From assembly GCA_025808375.1 (NCBI GenBank), contig CP061009.1:248001-312000 (forward strand): a DNA stretch of 64,000 nt, written 5' to 3'. The position numbers and the translations under genes are program-made. The notes beneath the pieces are model-generated. The model ran no database searches, was not told where the DNA came from, and saw only the letters and a list, made by a program, of their open reading frames with translations. Shown piece by piece: positions 1-8,785 of the stretch (its first letter is position 1; the number at the start of each line of letters is the position of its first letter). The DNA comes from Duncaniella muricolitica. Its GTDB lineage: Bacteria > Bacteroidota > Bacteroidia > Bacteroidales > Muribaculaceae.

Positions 1-1
1 T

Positions 2-418
2 TTCGCGTTTTTCGGCATGGGCGACACCGGCAGCGGACTGTGGCTGCTCGTACTCTCGTGTATAGTCTACGGCGTGGCCTTTGACTTCTTCAACGTGTCG
101 GGCGGCCTCTATGTCGACCAGCAGACAACAAAAGATCTGCGTTCGAGCGCGCAGGGACTCTTTATGATTATGACCAACGGCATCGGTGCGACCGTAGGCA
201 CTCTTGCCGCCCAGGCCATAGTAAACCATTACGTATTCTCTCAGACCACCCCCGAGGCACAGCATGCGGGATGGACCACTTCGTGGTATATCTTCGCGGC
301 CTATTCGCTTGTGATTGCCGTGCTGTTCATATTCCTCTTCAAAGACACCCCGACTCCCACCAATGATGAGGAGGCCCGTCTTATCAAGGAAATCGAGGAT
401 AACAAGGCCGCTGTGTAA
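2..418 (+). CDS. MFS nucleoside:H+ symporter (NupG/XapB-like), C-terminal part
   Basis: The reading frame is open from the first codon in the window, so the N-terminal part lies outside. The visible ~138 residues contain three to four hydrophobic helices, a loop with DFFNVSGGLYVDQQT, and a short charged cytoplasmic tail (EEARLIKEIEDNK). This helix-loop pattern, with the conserved polar segment before 'RSSAQGLFMIMTNG', is that of the nucleoside permease branch of the major facilitator superfamily, which imports nucleosides with protons across the inner membrane. The stop codon is 28 bases before rsmE on the same strand, so the two may be co-transcribed. Substrate is inferred from family only. 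Confidence 0.75.
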   Translation, partial: FAFFGMGDTGSGLWLLVLSCIVYGVAFDFFNVSGGLYVDQQTTKDLRSSAQGLFMIMTNGIGATVGTLAAQAIVNHYVFSQTTPEAQHAGWTTSWYIFAAYSLVIAVLFIFLFKDTPTPTNDEEARLIKEIEDNKAAV

Positions 419-446
419 GCGTGACCCGTAGTAATCAAAATAAAAG

Positions 447-1163
447 ATGATACAGTTTTATGCTCCTGACATAGCCGAGACCCTGACGCTGCCCGAGAGT
501 GACTCGCGGCATGCCGTCAAGGTGTTGCGCATGACCGAGGGCGAAGAGCTCCAGGTCATAGACGGACGCGGCAATGTGTACACGTGCCGGCTTGTCGACG
601 CTCACCCCAAGCGTGCCGGCGTGGAGATAGCCGAGTGTCGCCGTCAGCCGTTGCCGTGGAGCCAGCAGATAGTGGCGGCCGTAGCTCCGACCAAGCATAT
701 GGACCGCATGGAGTGGCTGGTGGAAAAGCTCACTGAGACGGGAGTAAACCGCATAGTGCCCCTGCTGTGTGACCGCAGCGAGCGGCGCGAAATCAAGACC
801 GAACGGCTCGAAAAGATAGCCGTGTCGGCCATGAAGCAGTCGCTCAAAGCCGTGCTCCCGGTCATTGACCCCATGACTCCGCTTCGTCAGGCTGTAGGCG
901 GATTGCTGCCGGAGGCCCGCAGGTATGTGGGCTATTGTGACGACAGCGTGGAGCGTCGCGACTTTGCCAACGTCTATGAGGCGGGACGAGACACGGTGAT
1001 ATTCATCGGGCCGGAGGGCGATTTTTCGCCTTCGGAGGTAGAGATGCTGCTCGGAGGCGGGGTTATGCCCGTGACGTTTGGTGAAAACCGTCTGCGCACC
1101 GAGACCGCCGCGCTCTATGGCGTCACCGCCTGTCATGTGCTTGACTCGCTTGCCTCACGATAG
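447..1163 (+). CDS. rsmE: 16S rRNA (uracil1498-N3)-methyltransferase RsmE
   Basis: A 238-residue SPOUT-class methyltransferase that methylates N3 of U1498 in 16S rRNA using S-adenosylmethionine. An N-terminal PUA-like RNA-binding part (with DSRHAVKVLRM near residue 19) is followed by the knotted SAM-binding domain: IGPEGDFSPSEV near residue 187 and FGENRLRTETAA near residue 211, the two signature loops of RsmE. Length is normal for the family. The ATG at 447 follows the permease stop by 28 bases. Confidence 0.95.
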   Translation: MIQFYAPDIAETLTLPESDSRHAVKVLRMTEGEELQVIDGRGNVYTCRLVDAHPKRAGVEIAECRRQPLPWSQQIVAAVAPTKHMDRMEWLVEKLTETGVNRIVPLLCDRSERREIKTERLEKIAVSAMKQSLKAVLPVIDPMTPLRQAVGGLLPEARRYVGYCDDSVERRDFANVYEAGRDTVIFIGPEGDFSPSEVEMLLGGGVMPVTFGENRLRTETAALYGVTACHVLDSLASR

Positions 1164-1200
1164 GACGCGGCGCATAGTCAAGAAAAACGACTTGCAGAAT

Positions 1201-1233
1201 AATTACTAATTGATAATTACTAATTACTAATTG
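1201..1233. repeat. AATTACTAATTG short repeats before kdsA
   Basis: Three imperfect copies of the word AATTACTAATTG fill the gap before kdsA and reach its TTG start. The same words, with the reverse complement, fill the gap between the nucleoside phosphorylase and dprA genes (60850-60948). Confidence 0.7.
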
Positions 1234-2049
1234 AATAAAGTGTTTTCATTTAAAGAATACTCATCACGGCCGCAGTTTTTCCTGCTTGCGGGCCCGTGTG
1301 TCATAGAAGGCGAAGAGATGGCTATGGACATAGCCGAGCAGTGTGTGAAAGTCACGAGCAAACTGGGCATACCCTATGTGTTCAAGGGCTCCTATCGCAA
1401 GGCCAACCGCTCGCGCATCGACTCGTTTACGGGCATAGGTGACGAGAAAGCCTTGAAGATACTGGCCAAGGTGCGCGAGACATTCGGCGTGCCCGTCGTG
1501 ACCGATATCCACACAGCCGGCGAGGCAGCGATGGCAGCGGAGTATGTGGATGTGCTCCAGATACCCGCCTTCCTGTGCCGCCAGACCGACCTGCTCGTGG
1601 CCGCTGCCGAGACCGGCAAGGCCGTCAATATCAAGAAGGGGCAGTTTCTCTCGCCCGAAGCTATGGGTTTTGCCTTGCAGAAGGTGAGAGATGCCGGCAA
1701 TGACAATGTGGCATTGACCGAGCGAGGCGTGACATTCGGCTATCAGGACCTGGTGGTGGACTATCGCGGCATCCCCGAGATGCAGAAGTTTGGCGCACCT
1801 GTGATTCTCGACGTCACCCATTCGCTCCAGCAGCCCAATCAGGCGGCGGGCGTGACCGGCGGACGTCCCGACCTCATCGACACCATAGCCCGTGCGGGTG
1901 TAGCCGTGGGTGTGGACGGAATCTTTATCGAGACTCATCAGAATCCGTCGGTAGCCAAGAGCGACGGCGCAAATATGCTCCCTCTTGCACAGCTCCCCGT
2001 CCTTCTGGCACGGTTGTCGGCCCTGCGGGCGGTAATAAATAATTTTTGA
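1231..2049 (+). CDS. kdsA: 3-deoxy-8-phosphooctulonate (KDO-8-P) synthase KdsA
   Basis: Condenses phosphoenolpyruvate with arabinose-5-phosphate to KDO-8-phosphate, the first committed step of lipopolysaccharide inner-core sugar synthesis. The 272-residue TIM barrel shows FFLLAGPCVIE near the N-terminus, FKGSYRKANRSR (substrate phosphate binding), VVTDIHT, NIKKGQF and a C-terminal IETHQNP. The best start is TTG at 1231; GTG at 1240 is an alternative, and no ATG precedes the conserved core. Immediately upstream (1201-1233) lies a run of AATTACTAATTG-type repeats, so the start codon sits inside a low-complexity repeat, which is unusual. Confidence 0.95.
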   Translation: MNKVFSFKEYSSRPQFFLLAGPCVIEGEEMAMDIAEQCVKVTSKLGIPYVFKGSYRKANRSRIDSFTGIGDEKALKILAKVRETFGVPVVTDIHTAGEAAMAAEYVDVLQIPAFLCRQTDLLVAAAETGKAVNIKKGQFLSPEAMGFALQKVRDAGNDNVALTERGVTFGYQDLVVDYRGIPEMQKFGAPVILDVTHSLQQPNQAAGVTGGRPDLIDTIARAGVAVGVDGIFIETHQNPSVAKSDGANMLPLAQLPVLLARLSALRAVINNF

Positions 2050-2100
2050 ATGTCGTGTGAAAACATTCAATATCCTACACATTTCAACATCCGATAGAAA

Positions 2101-3699
2101 GTGAACATAAAAACCATCACATTAGGTCTTGTCATGAGTGTCAGCGCGGTGTTTGCCGCATCGGCTCAGACAGGATATGACGATCCCATGTCACAGGCAC
2201 TGCTCAAGGCCTTTGACGAACTGCTTGCCGAAGACCCACGCGACCCGGAGACACTCGTGCGCCGCGCCGGGCTCTATTATGCCCACCGTGACTACGTGAA
2301 GGCTCTCGATGACATCAATACGGCCATGAAATATTATGAGCCTGATGATGAGGAAGCGCGCTATCCCGCCTATCAGATAAGGGCCAAGATATATAAGGCA
2401 CAGAAAAAGTATACCGACGCACTGTCGGACTTCAACAAGGTGCTTGCCATGTCGCCTCAGGATTACGGCACCATCTATCAGCGTGCGCAGACACTCTATG
2501 AGCTGGGCCGCTATCAGGAGGCCAACGCCGACTATAATCTGATGCTCCGCCTCAATCCCCACAGCCAGGACGCATTGCTGGGCCAGGCGAGTGTGGCCGT
2601 GAAGCAAAACAATCTCGGCACAGCCAATGAGCTTGCCGACCGCGCTGTGGCCCTTTCGCCCAACCGAAGCGAAATCTATCTGGGCCGTGCAGCGGTGCGC
2701 CGTCTCATGGGCAACGAGCAGGGTGCTGTCGACGACTATGTGACAGCCATCTCGGTGGATAATGTCAGCACCGGCCGCGCTTTGCAGCATCTTGTTGACA
2801 TGTCGCGCACCGACTATCCCACGGTGATGTCGGGCCTGTCATCGGCCATCGGCAAGGCTCCGCGCAACGGCATGTTTTATTTCATCCGCGCCATGATAGC
2901 GCAGGGCCACTGCAACTATCTTGCCGCCATTGCCGACTATGACAAGATAATCAACGAAAATCTCGATTCATATCCCGGCCTTAACGGTGCGCTGGCCGAG
3001 TGTTACTATTATCTCGGCCGCTATGACCGCGCGCTACTCAATGCCGACTATGCCATAAGCGCGACCGACGACAATGAGTTTTATTATGTGGTGAAGTCGC
3101 GCATCAAGCGTGCTCTCGGTGACAACGAGGGTGCCCTTGACGCAGCCGAGAAGGCTCTCGAGAAGTCGCCCGAGGACCTTGACGCACTTGTAGCCAAGGC
3201 TCTCGCCCAGGTGGAGCTGGGCCAGGTGGCCGATGCGGCGGTGGCTCTCAGCGAGGCGGCGATGGTCAATCCAGAGAATCCCGAGTTGCAGATGCTGCGC
3301 GGCTGGGTGCTTGGCGACTATCGCAAGCAGAAGACCAATGCCGAGCGTGCCTATGATATGGTGCTCGACATGGATTATGACTTTGACAATGTGATGTCGC
3401 TACGCGGATTTGCTCTGCTGGCACTTGGCCGTCAGGAGCAGGGTGACAAGTGGATGGAGCGAGTGCTCGAGACCGCCGACGATTATGACGGTGCGGTCAA
3501 CTATTATGCGACCTGCTATTATGCCCAGGCCGGCATGCCCGAGCGTGCTCTGCGCTGCATGGAGGCGTCGCTCGAAAAGGGTTATGCCAATTATCACAAC
3601 TGGACAAAGGCTTCGGAGGCCAATATCAACTGTGCTCCTATACGCAAAGACCCCAAATTTACCGCTCTTCTCGAAAAATACAGCCATCTGTTCAAGTAG
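2101..3699 (+). CDS. Exported tetratricopeptide-repeat protein
   Basis: A 532-residue protein starting at GTG (2101) with a signal peptide (hydrophobic stretch to about residue 22, ending ASAQ). The rest consists of tandem TPR-like helix pairs, recognisable from recurring patterns such as LVRRAGLYYAHRDYVKALDD, AYQIRAKIYKAQKKYTDALS and GLNGALAECYYYLGRYDRAL. TPR arrays mediate protein-protein contacts; the location should be periplasmic or membrane-associated. No catalytic domain is seen, and no specific function can be assigned. It follows kdsA by 51 bases on the same strand and ends in a strong hairpin shared with the convergent flippase gene. Confidence 0.85.
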   Translation: MNIKTITLGLVMSVSAVFAASAQTGYDDPMSQALLKAFDELLAEDPRDPETLVRRAGLYYAHRDYVKALDDINTAMKYYEPDDEEARYPAYQIRAKIYKAQKKYTDALSDFNKVLAMSPQDYGTIYQRAQTLYELGRYQEANADYNLMLRLNPHSQDALLGQASVAVKQNNLGTANELADRAVALSPNRSEIYLGRAAVRRLMGNEQGAVDDYVTAISVDNVSTGRALQHLVDMSRTDYPTVMSGLSSAIGKAPRNGMFYFIRAMIAQGHCNYLAAIADYDKIINENLDSYPGLNGALAECYYYLGRYDRALLNADYAISATDDNEFYYVVKSRIKRALGDNEGALDAAEKALEKSPEDLDALVAKALAQVELGQVADAAVALSEAAMVNPENPELQMLRGWVLGDYRKQKTNAERAYDMVLDMDYDFDNVMSLRGFALLALGRQEQGDKWMERVLETADDYDGAVNYYATCYYAQAGMPERALRCMEASLEKGYANYHNWTKASEANINCAPIRKDPKFTALLEKYSHLFK

Positions 3700-3722
3700 T
3701 TTGAAGTTTAAAAAGTAATAAG

Positions 3723-3810
3723 TTTAGAAAGTCAAGACAGGAGTACAGGAGTTTTTTAGGTGGATCAGCACCTTATTTATACTCCTGTACTCCTGTCTTG
3801 ACTTTCTAAA
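3723..3810. terminator. Perfect 30-bp inverted repeat between convergent genes
   Basis: The arms 3723-3752 and 3781-3810 are exact reverse complements (30 of 30) around a 28-base loop. Each arm holds an internal direct repeat (CAGGAGTACAGGAGT). It lies between the TPR gene (+) and the flippase gene (-), where a two-way terminator is expected, and the right arm ends 4 bases before the flippase stop. The stem is much longer than a normal intrinsic terminator needs. Confidence 0.75.
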
Positions 3811-3814
3811 GCTA

Positions 3815-5305
3815 TTATTTTTTATTCGGCAAAAGACTCCGGAGGGTGACGCGCTCGATGCGCAACACCATGAGGATGTAGAGCAGCAGGAGCGGGGTGC
3901 GGATGAGCATGGTGAGCCAAGGGTGTGACTCAATGGCTATGATGTCACCTACCATCCAGAATGCGATGCCGGCGATGAAGTAAAACAGCAGTCGCGGCAC
4001 ATTGTAGCCTATGGGATAGTGTATGCGTCCGGCTATGTAGCTTGCCACCATCATGACGCCGTAACAACCGAGAGCGGCCCAGGCGCAGCCTATGTAGCCG
4101 TAACGGGGCACGAGCAGTATGTTGAGCCCGACAGTGACGGCGAGTCCGAGCAGCGATAGCCACATGCCCCAGACGGTGCGGTCGGTGAGCTTGTACCATA
4201 GCGACAGGTTGAAGAATATGCCGAAAAACAATTCGGCTATCATGAGTATGGGTACTATCCTGAGTCCGCTGAAATAGGACGATGCTATGAAGTGGCGCAG
4301 GATGTCCATGTAGTACATCACTCCGATGAATATCACCATGGCGAATATCAGAAACCACCGCATGGCGTCGCGATAGCTTTGCAGGCGGTCTTCGCCCTGC
4401 TCTTTGGCTCGCGCGAAGATGAAGGGTTCGTAGGCAAAGCGGAAGGCCTGGATGAACATCACCATCACGATGGCTATCTTGTAGTTGGCTCCGTAGATGC
4501 CGACGTCGGTTATGGCCTGAGTCTTGTCGGTGTAAAGCATGGGCATGAGCAGTGTGCCGAGAGTCTGGTTCATGATACCGGCCACTCCGAGCACGAGGAG
4601 CGGGGCGGAGTAGGCTATCATCTCGCGCCACAGCGCGGGGTTGAACCGCCAGCGGAAACCGTGGAGCTCGGGTATGAGCAGCAGGAGGTTGAGGGCCGAG
4701 GATATGAGATTGGCCAGGAATATGTAGCCTATGCCGAAGTCGGGGTCATAGAACCATGCTATCCATCCCGGGGCGTTGTCCCAGATCCAGGGGCAGAGGA
4801 GTATGAAAAACAGGTTGAGCCCTATGTTGGCCGCGATGTTGATCAGACGGAGCGAGGCAAAACGTATGGGACGCTTGGCGTAACGCAGATAGCTGAACGG
4901 CAGGGCCGTGAAGGCGTCGAGCGCGACGGTGATGACCATCATGACGATGTAGTCGTGATGGGCCGGGGCGTGAAGGGCGGCCGAGACCGGACCGATGAAG
5001 GCCAGCATGAGTGCCACAAAGGCTGTGGAGCTGACTCCAAGCGAGATGAGACCGGTGGAGTAGACCTCCATGGGGTCGGAGTAGCGTTCGTGGTTGGCGA
5101 AGCGGAAAAATCCCGTCTCCATGCCATAGGTGAGTATTATGAGGGCGAGGGCTACGGCTGCGTAGACGTAGGTGACCACTCCGTATTCCGACGCGGGAAA
5201 CATCTGGGTGTAGAGCGGCACAAGACACCAGTTGAGGAAGCGTCCGATGATGCTGCTGAGACCGTAGATGGCAGTGTCTTTTGCGAGCGATTTTATTCCG
5301 GCCAT
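3815..5305 (-). CDS. Polysaccharide flippase (MOP/Wzx-like membrane protein)
   Basis: A 496-residue integral membrane protein with about 12-14 hydrophobic helices and the N-terminal pattern 'LAKDTAIYGLSSIIGRFLNW' typical of oligosaccharide flippases in the MOP superfamily. Such proteins move undecaprenyl-linked glycan units across the inner membrane for capsule, O-antigen or exopolysaccharide assembly. No other glycan locus surrounds it, so the substrate is unknown. Its start overlaps the end of ruvB by 13 bases, so it is translated from the ruvB transcript. Confidence 0.88.
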   Translation of the reverse strand: MAGIKSLAKDTAIYGLSSIIGRFLNWCLVPLYTQMFPASEYGVVTYVYAAVALALIILTYGMETGFFRFANHERYSDPMEVYSTGLISLGVSSTAFVALMLAFIGPVSAALHAPAHHDYIVMMVITVALDAFTALPFSYLRYAKRPIRFASLRLINIAANIGLNLFFILLCPWIWDNAPGWIAWFYDPDFGIGYIFLANLISSALNLLLLIPELHGFRWRFNPALWREMIAYSAPLLVLGVAGIMNQTLGTLLMPMLYTDKTQAITDVGIYGANYKIAIVMVMFIQAFRFAYEPFIFARAKEQGEDRLQSYRDAMRWFLIFAMVIFIGVMYYMDILRHFIASSYFSGLRIVPILMIAELFFGIFFNLSLWYKLTDRTVWGMWLSLLGLAVTVGLNILLVPRYGYIGCAWAALGCYGVMMVASYIAGRIHYPIGYNVPRLLFYFIAGIAFWMVGDIIAIESHPWLTMLIRTPLLLLYILMVLRIERVTLRSLLPNKK

Positions 5306-6315
5306 AGGCTGGCTTGATGTGAGGGTGGGTTGATGCGAAGATGGTTATATGCAAGCGATGTCACCTCGCGACCGCGTGGTGTGCGGCGGAGAAAGCCTTC
5401 CATTATGAGGAATGGTTCGTAGACCTCCTCGATGGTGTCCTGCTCCTCGCCTATGGCGGTGGCGATGGTGGAGAGCCCGACGGGGCCGCCGTCAAACTTG
5501 TTGATCATCGTGAGCAGCAGTTTGTGGTCCATCTCGTCGAGTCCGTAACGGTCGATGTTGAGAGCCTCGAGGGCAAAGCGCGCTATCTCGGGGTCGATGT
5601 CGCCCGAGCCTTTGACCTGGGCGAAGTCGCGCACTCGCCGCAACAGAGAGTTGGCTATACGCGGTGTGCCTCGCGAACGCATCGCTATTTCGTGGGCCGC
5701 TTCGGCTGTGATGCGCACTTTCAGCAGTGCGGCCGAGCGGGCGATGATGCGTTCGAGCACTTCGTGGCTGTAATATTCAAGATGGCAGTTGATGCCGAAG
5801 CGTGCGCGCATCGGGGCTGTGAGCATGCCCGAGCGGGTGGTGGCTCCGACGAGAGTGAAGGGTGAGAGTGACAACTGTACGGAACGTGCTCCGGGGCCCT
5901 TGTCGATCATTATGTCGATGCGATAGTCCTCCATGGCCGAGTAGAGATATTCCTCCACTACGCGGCTCAGACGGTGTATCTCGTCGATGAAGAGCACGTC
6001 GTTGTCTTCGAGCGAGGTGAGTATGCCTGCCAGGTCGCCGGGCTTGTCGAGCACGGGGCCTGAGGTGACCTTGAGATTTACGCCGAGTTCGTTGGCAATG
6101 ATGCCGGCGAGTGTGGTCTTGCCGAGTCCCGGAGGTCCGAACAGCAGCAGATGGTCCAGAGCCTCGCCACGCATGCGGGCGGCCTGGACGAATACTTTGA
6201 GGTTTTCTACTATCTTTTCCTGGCCGTTGAACGAGTCGAAGTATGACGGACGCAAAGCCCGTTCAAATTCCTTGTCGGGGTTGGCCTTGTTGTGTATGTC
6301 GAAATCGGTATCCAT
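5293..6315 (-). CDS. ruvB: Holliday junction branch-migration helicase RuvB
   Basis: The 340-residue AAA+ motor that drives RuvA-bound Holliday junctions. Walker A GPPGLGKTT is near residue 60, Walker B LFIDEIHR near residue 108, sensor 1 LVGATTRSGML near residue 153, then the winged-helix end with the DNA-binding stretch GFLRRTPRGRE. Length matches the family. The start at 6315 has a TATCTTTG -7 element (complement of 6326-6333) directly upstream. The last 13 bases overlap the flippase gene. Confidence 0.98.
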   Translation of the reverse strand: MDTDFDIHNKANPDKEFERALRPSYFDSFNGQEKIVENLKVFVQAARMRGEALDHLLLFGPPGLGKTTLAGIIANELGVNLKVTSGPVLDKPGDLAGILTSLEDNDVLFIDEIHRLSRVVEEYLYSAMEDYRIDIMIDKGPGARSVQLSLSPFTLVGATTRSGMLTAPMRARFGINCHLEYYSHEVLERIIARSAALLKVRITAEAAHEIAMRSRGTPRIANSLLRRVRDFAQVKGSGDIDPEIARFALEALNIDRYGLDEMDHKLLLTMINKFDGGPVGLSTIATAIGEEQDTIEEVYEPFLIMEGFLRRTPRGREVTSLAYNHLRINPPSHQASLWPE

Positions 6316-6325
6316 TATTCACCCG

Positions 6326-6360
6326 CAAAGATAGTGAATATCCGGTGAATATTCGCTATC
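6326..6360 (-). promoter_or_regulatory. ruvB -7 element and overlapping hairpin
   Basis: On the minus strand TATCTTTG (6333 to 6326) fits the Bacteroidetes -7 consensus TAnnTTTG, 11 bases before the ruvB start; no good TTTG -33 box is seen. The bases 6330-6341 and 6349-6360 form a 12-bp stem with one mismatch, overlapping the -7 element and 4 bases from the end of the convergently placed permease stop side. It may be a small hairpin in the ruvB leader or an operator-like dyad. Confidence 0.4.
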
Positions 6361-6364
6361 GCGT

Positions 6365-7561
6365 TCAGTTATTATGAGCGACAGGCACGGACTGTTGGTC
6401 GGGCCGGCGGGAGACGTAGGCGCGGAGGGCGAGGGCCAGAAGGAAGTAGAGAGCGGTGAGAGCCCACAAGCTCCAGTAGTAGCGGCTCACGTCGGAGATG
6501 GTGGCGGCGTTGGAGTTGATGCGTATGAAGCCTTCGACGCCCCATGTGGCCGGGATGAGGTCGGAGACCATAAGCCAGAATTTATTGAAGGCGTAGCGCG
6601 GCCATGTCAGACCCGAGAGGAAGAGAAATACCACTGAGGTGTAGACGATGACGAGCAGCGAAGTCTCGCGTTCACGCACAAATACCTGAAGTGTCTGTCC
6701 GAGAAAAGTCGTGGCCACGAGCATGGCGAAGACAAATGGCATATAGTCGGCCACGTCGCCTACGTGGGGCAGGGCGAACATCTCGGGCACGATGTGGAGT
6801 ATGTAGTAGCTCACGGGTATATAGAGCATCAGATAACAGAGACTCTTGCCGAGCACAACGGCCAGCGGGGAGGCGTCGTAGGCATAGGGGTCGCGTCCGC
6901 GGTTGCGGCGTCGGCGGTCGGCGGCTGTGCCTGCGATCATTGTGATGCCGAGGAGCATGCTCTGCTGGAGTATCAGCACCACTATGCCGGGCATGATGAA
7001 CGATGCGAAGCCCTGGGTGGGGTCACCGAGACATTCCGAGGCGGTGTCGACCGGGAGTCCTGTGACGCGTGTGGCCAGGATGCCTCCGCGAGTGGCCACG
7101 CGTTCGGCTGTAATCTCGGAGACCTCGTGCATCTGCACGCCGGTCAGCGCGAAGAGATACTGACGGTAGCGTATGAGCAGCGACATGTCGTTGTAAAACG
7201 ATATGGTGGCCGAGCCGCCTTGTCCGAGCCGCTTGGCATAGTCGGCCGGAATCTCTATGATGCCGTAACACTCTTTCTCGGCCCATGCGCGACGGGCTTC
7301 GGCCATGTTGGCGGCGTAGCCTTTGATGTCGATGGCCTGGGTCGCATCGAGGGTGCGGGCCAGATCGCGGCTTTCGGCGGTGCGCGAGTTGTCGACAATC
7401 ACGGTGGGTATTTCCGTGACGACTTCGGGGTTATATATGAGGGTGTAGACTATGGGATAGGCCAGCGGCAGTCCGAAAAAGAAGAGCATTACTCCGATGT
7501 CGGTAAATACCAGCCATGTCTCCCTTCGCCATACCCTGAACAGACTTTTAAACCATTTCAT
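6365..7561 (-). CDS. ABC-2 type permease, second of a pair
   Basis: A 398-residue membrane protein of the ABC-2 (YhgE/Pip-like) class: one N-terminal helix (VMLFFFGLPLAYPIVYTLIY, about residues 24-43), a large extracytoplasmic domain of ~150 residues with PTVIVDNSRTAESRDL and YGIIEIPADYAKRL, then five C-terminal helices. It is the last gene of the leftward TolC-HlyD-permease-permease operon, 12 bases after its paralogue. With that paralogue it should form a heterodimeric exporter channel. The needed ATPase is not in the operon. Confidence 0.85.
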   Translation of the reverse strand: MKWFKSLFRVWRRETWLVFTDIGVMLFFFGLPLAYPIVYTLIYNPEVVTEIPTVIVDNSRTAESRDLARTLDATQAIDIKGYAANMAEARRAWAEKECYGIIEIPADYAKRLGQGGSATISFYNDMSLLIRYRQYLFALTGVQMHEVSEITAERVATRGGILATRVTGLPVDTASECLGDPTQGFASFIMPGIVVLILQQSMLLGITMIAGTAADRRRRNRGRDPYAYDASPLAVVLGKSLCYLMLYIPVSYYILHIVPEMFALPHVGDVADYMPFVFAMLVATTFLGQTLQVFVRERETSLLVIVYTSVVFLFLSGLTWPRYAFNKFWLMVSDLIPATWGVEGFIRINSNAATISDVSRYYWSLWALTALYFLLALALRAYVSRRPDQQSVPVAHNN

Positions 7562-7573
7562 AAGAATGTAATG

Positions 7574-8725
7574 TTAAGGAATATATACCGGGTTGAGGCA
7601 GCGGGCGCGCAGACGTCTGAGTCCCAGCACCGGCACAAACAGCATCGCGAGCATGACTATATAATAATAGCGCGAGTAGTAGAGCGGGAGTCCGTTGAGA
7701 GCCTGGTCGATGTAGATGAGGAAATAGTAACGTATGGGCATGAGGTAGGCAAATATGCCTATTGAACCATACATTTTTTCGACCGGAAAGGAGAAGCCTG
7801 CCACCGAGAAGCACAGGATGCCGATGAGGCTGCATATGCTCAGGGAGAGGCGCAGGTTGGGGACAATCTCGACTATCACCAGTGAGAAGGCCTGGCAGGA
7901 AAGCACCAGCAGTATCATGGCCAGTATCATATGCCATGGAGAGCAGTTGAGCGGGAAGTGGAGATATTGAAACATTATGGACTGTATGGCCACACCCACC
8001 GATATGAACACCACACTCTGTGGGAGGAGTTTGCCTGCGAGCGCGAGCGGCATGCTGCCTTTGGCTGTGGCAAGCCACTCGGGGGAGGTGCCTTGCTTGA
8101 GCTCCTGACATATGCTGAATGATGTGACGAGCATCACGAGCAGAGCCATGACTCCGGCCAGAAACGACTGGGAGAGATAGATGGAATAGTTGGTCCAGGG
8201 ATTGCCTATCGGGTGGATGTCGGTCTTGAGCGGAGTGATGAGCGAGCCCACGGTGTTGTCGTCGACACCCACGCTGGTGAGAGTGGTCTGCACGATGCCG
8301 CCCGAGGTGGTGACCGCTATCGTCTTGAAGCCTTTGAACGACAGTGTGCCCGGCACGAAGATGGTCATGTTGGAGTAGAAGGAGAGGGTGGGGGTGCGGC
8401 CGCTGAGGGCCTTCTCCTGAAAATCGGTGGGGATGTAGAAGAATCCGAATATCTCTCCGCCCCTCACTTTGTCGATGGCCGAGTGGAAGCTCTCGCAGTC
8501 GACCGAGATGTCGATGAGCTCGCTTGCGTTGAGCGAGCGGCCTATGCGGCGCGAGAGAGTGGAGTGGTCCATGTCGACCATCGCGACGGGCACCTTGAGC
8601 GGCAATCCCTCGTGCATGAGGTTGAGAAAGAAAAATGCGCATCCCAGCGGCACGATCACCATCATGAAGATGTAGATCCTGCGAGAGCAGAGTGTCATTA
8701 TGCCGCGACGTAGTGAGGGAAGCAT
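7574..8725 (-). CDS. ABC-2 type permease, first of a pair
   Basis: A 383-residue paralogue of the next gene with the same plan: N-terminal helix (IFMMVIVPLGCAFFFLNL), periplasmic domain with VPVAMVDMDHSTLSRRIGRS, and C-terminal helices. Membrane fusion protein and TolC genes directly upstream point to export of a small molecule, drug or lipid-like substrate across both membranes. Which compound cannot be told from sequence. Confidence 0.85.
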   Translation of the reverse strand: MLPSLRRGIMTLCSRRIYIFMMVIVPLGCAFFFLNLMHEGLPLKVPVAMVDMDHSTLSRRIGRSLNASELIDISVDCESFHSAIDKVRGGEIFGFFYIPTDFQEKALSGRTPTLSFYSNMTIFVPGTLSFKGFKTIAVTTSGGIVQTTLTSVGVDDNTVGSLITPLKTDIHPIGNPWTNYSIYLSQSFLAGVMALLVMLVTSFSICQELKQGTSPEWLATAKGSMPLALAGKLLPQSVVFISVGVAIQSIMFQYLHFPLNCSPWHMILAMILLVLSCQAFSLVIVEIVPNLRLSLSICSLIGILCFSVAGFSFPVEKMYGSIGIFAYLMPIRYYFLIYIDQALNGLPLYYSRYYYIVMLAMLFVPVLGLRRLRARCLNPVYIP

Positions 8726-8785
8726 GTTCTCTTAAGGGTTTAGGGGTAATAATTTAATATGAGAGTGGGAGAGAGCGGGCCGGTG

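Noticed and set aside
4292..5317. Rightward 341-codon frame opposite the flippase
   Set aside because: Composition is Gly/His/Glu-rich without folds; the opposite strand has the membrane protein.
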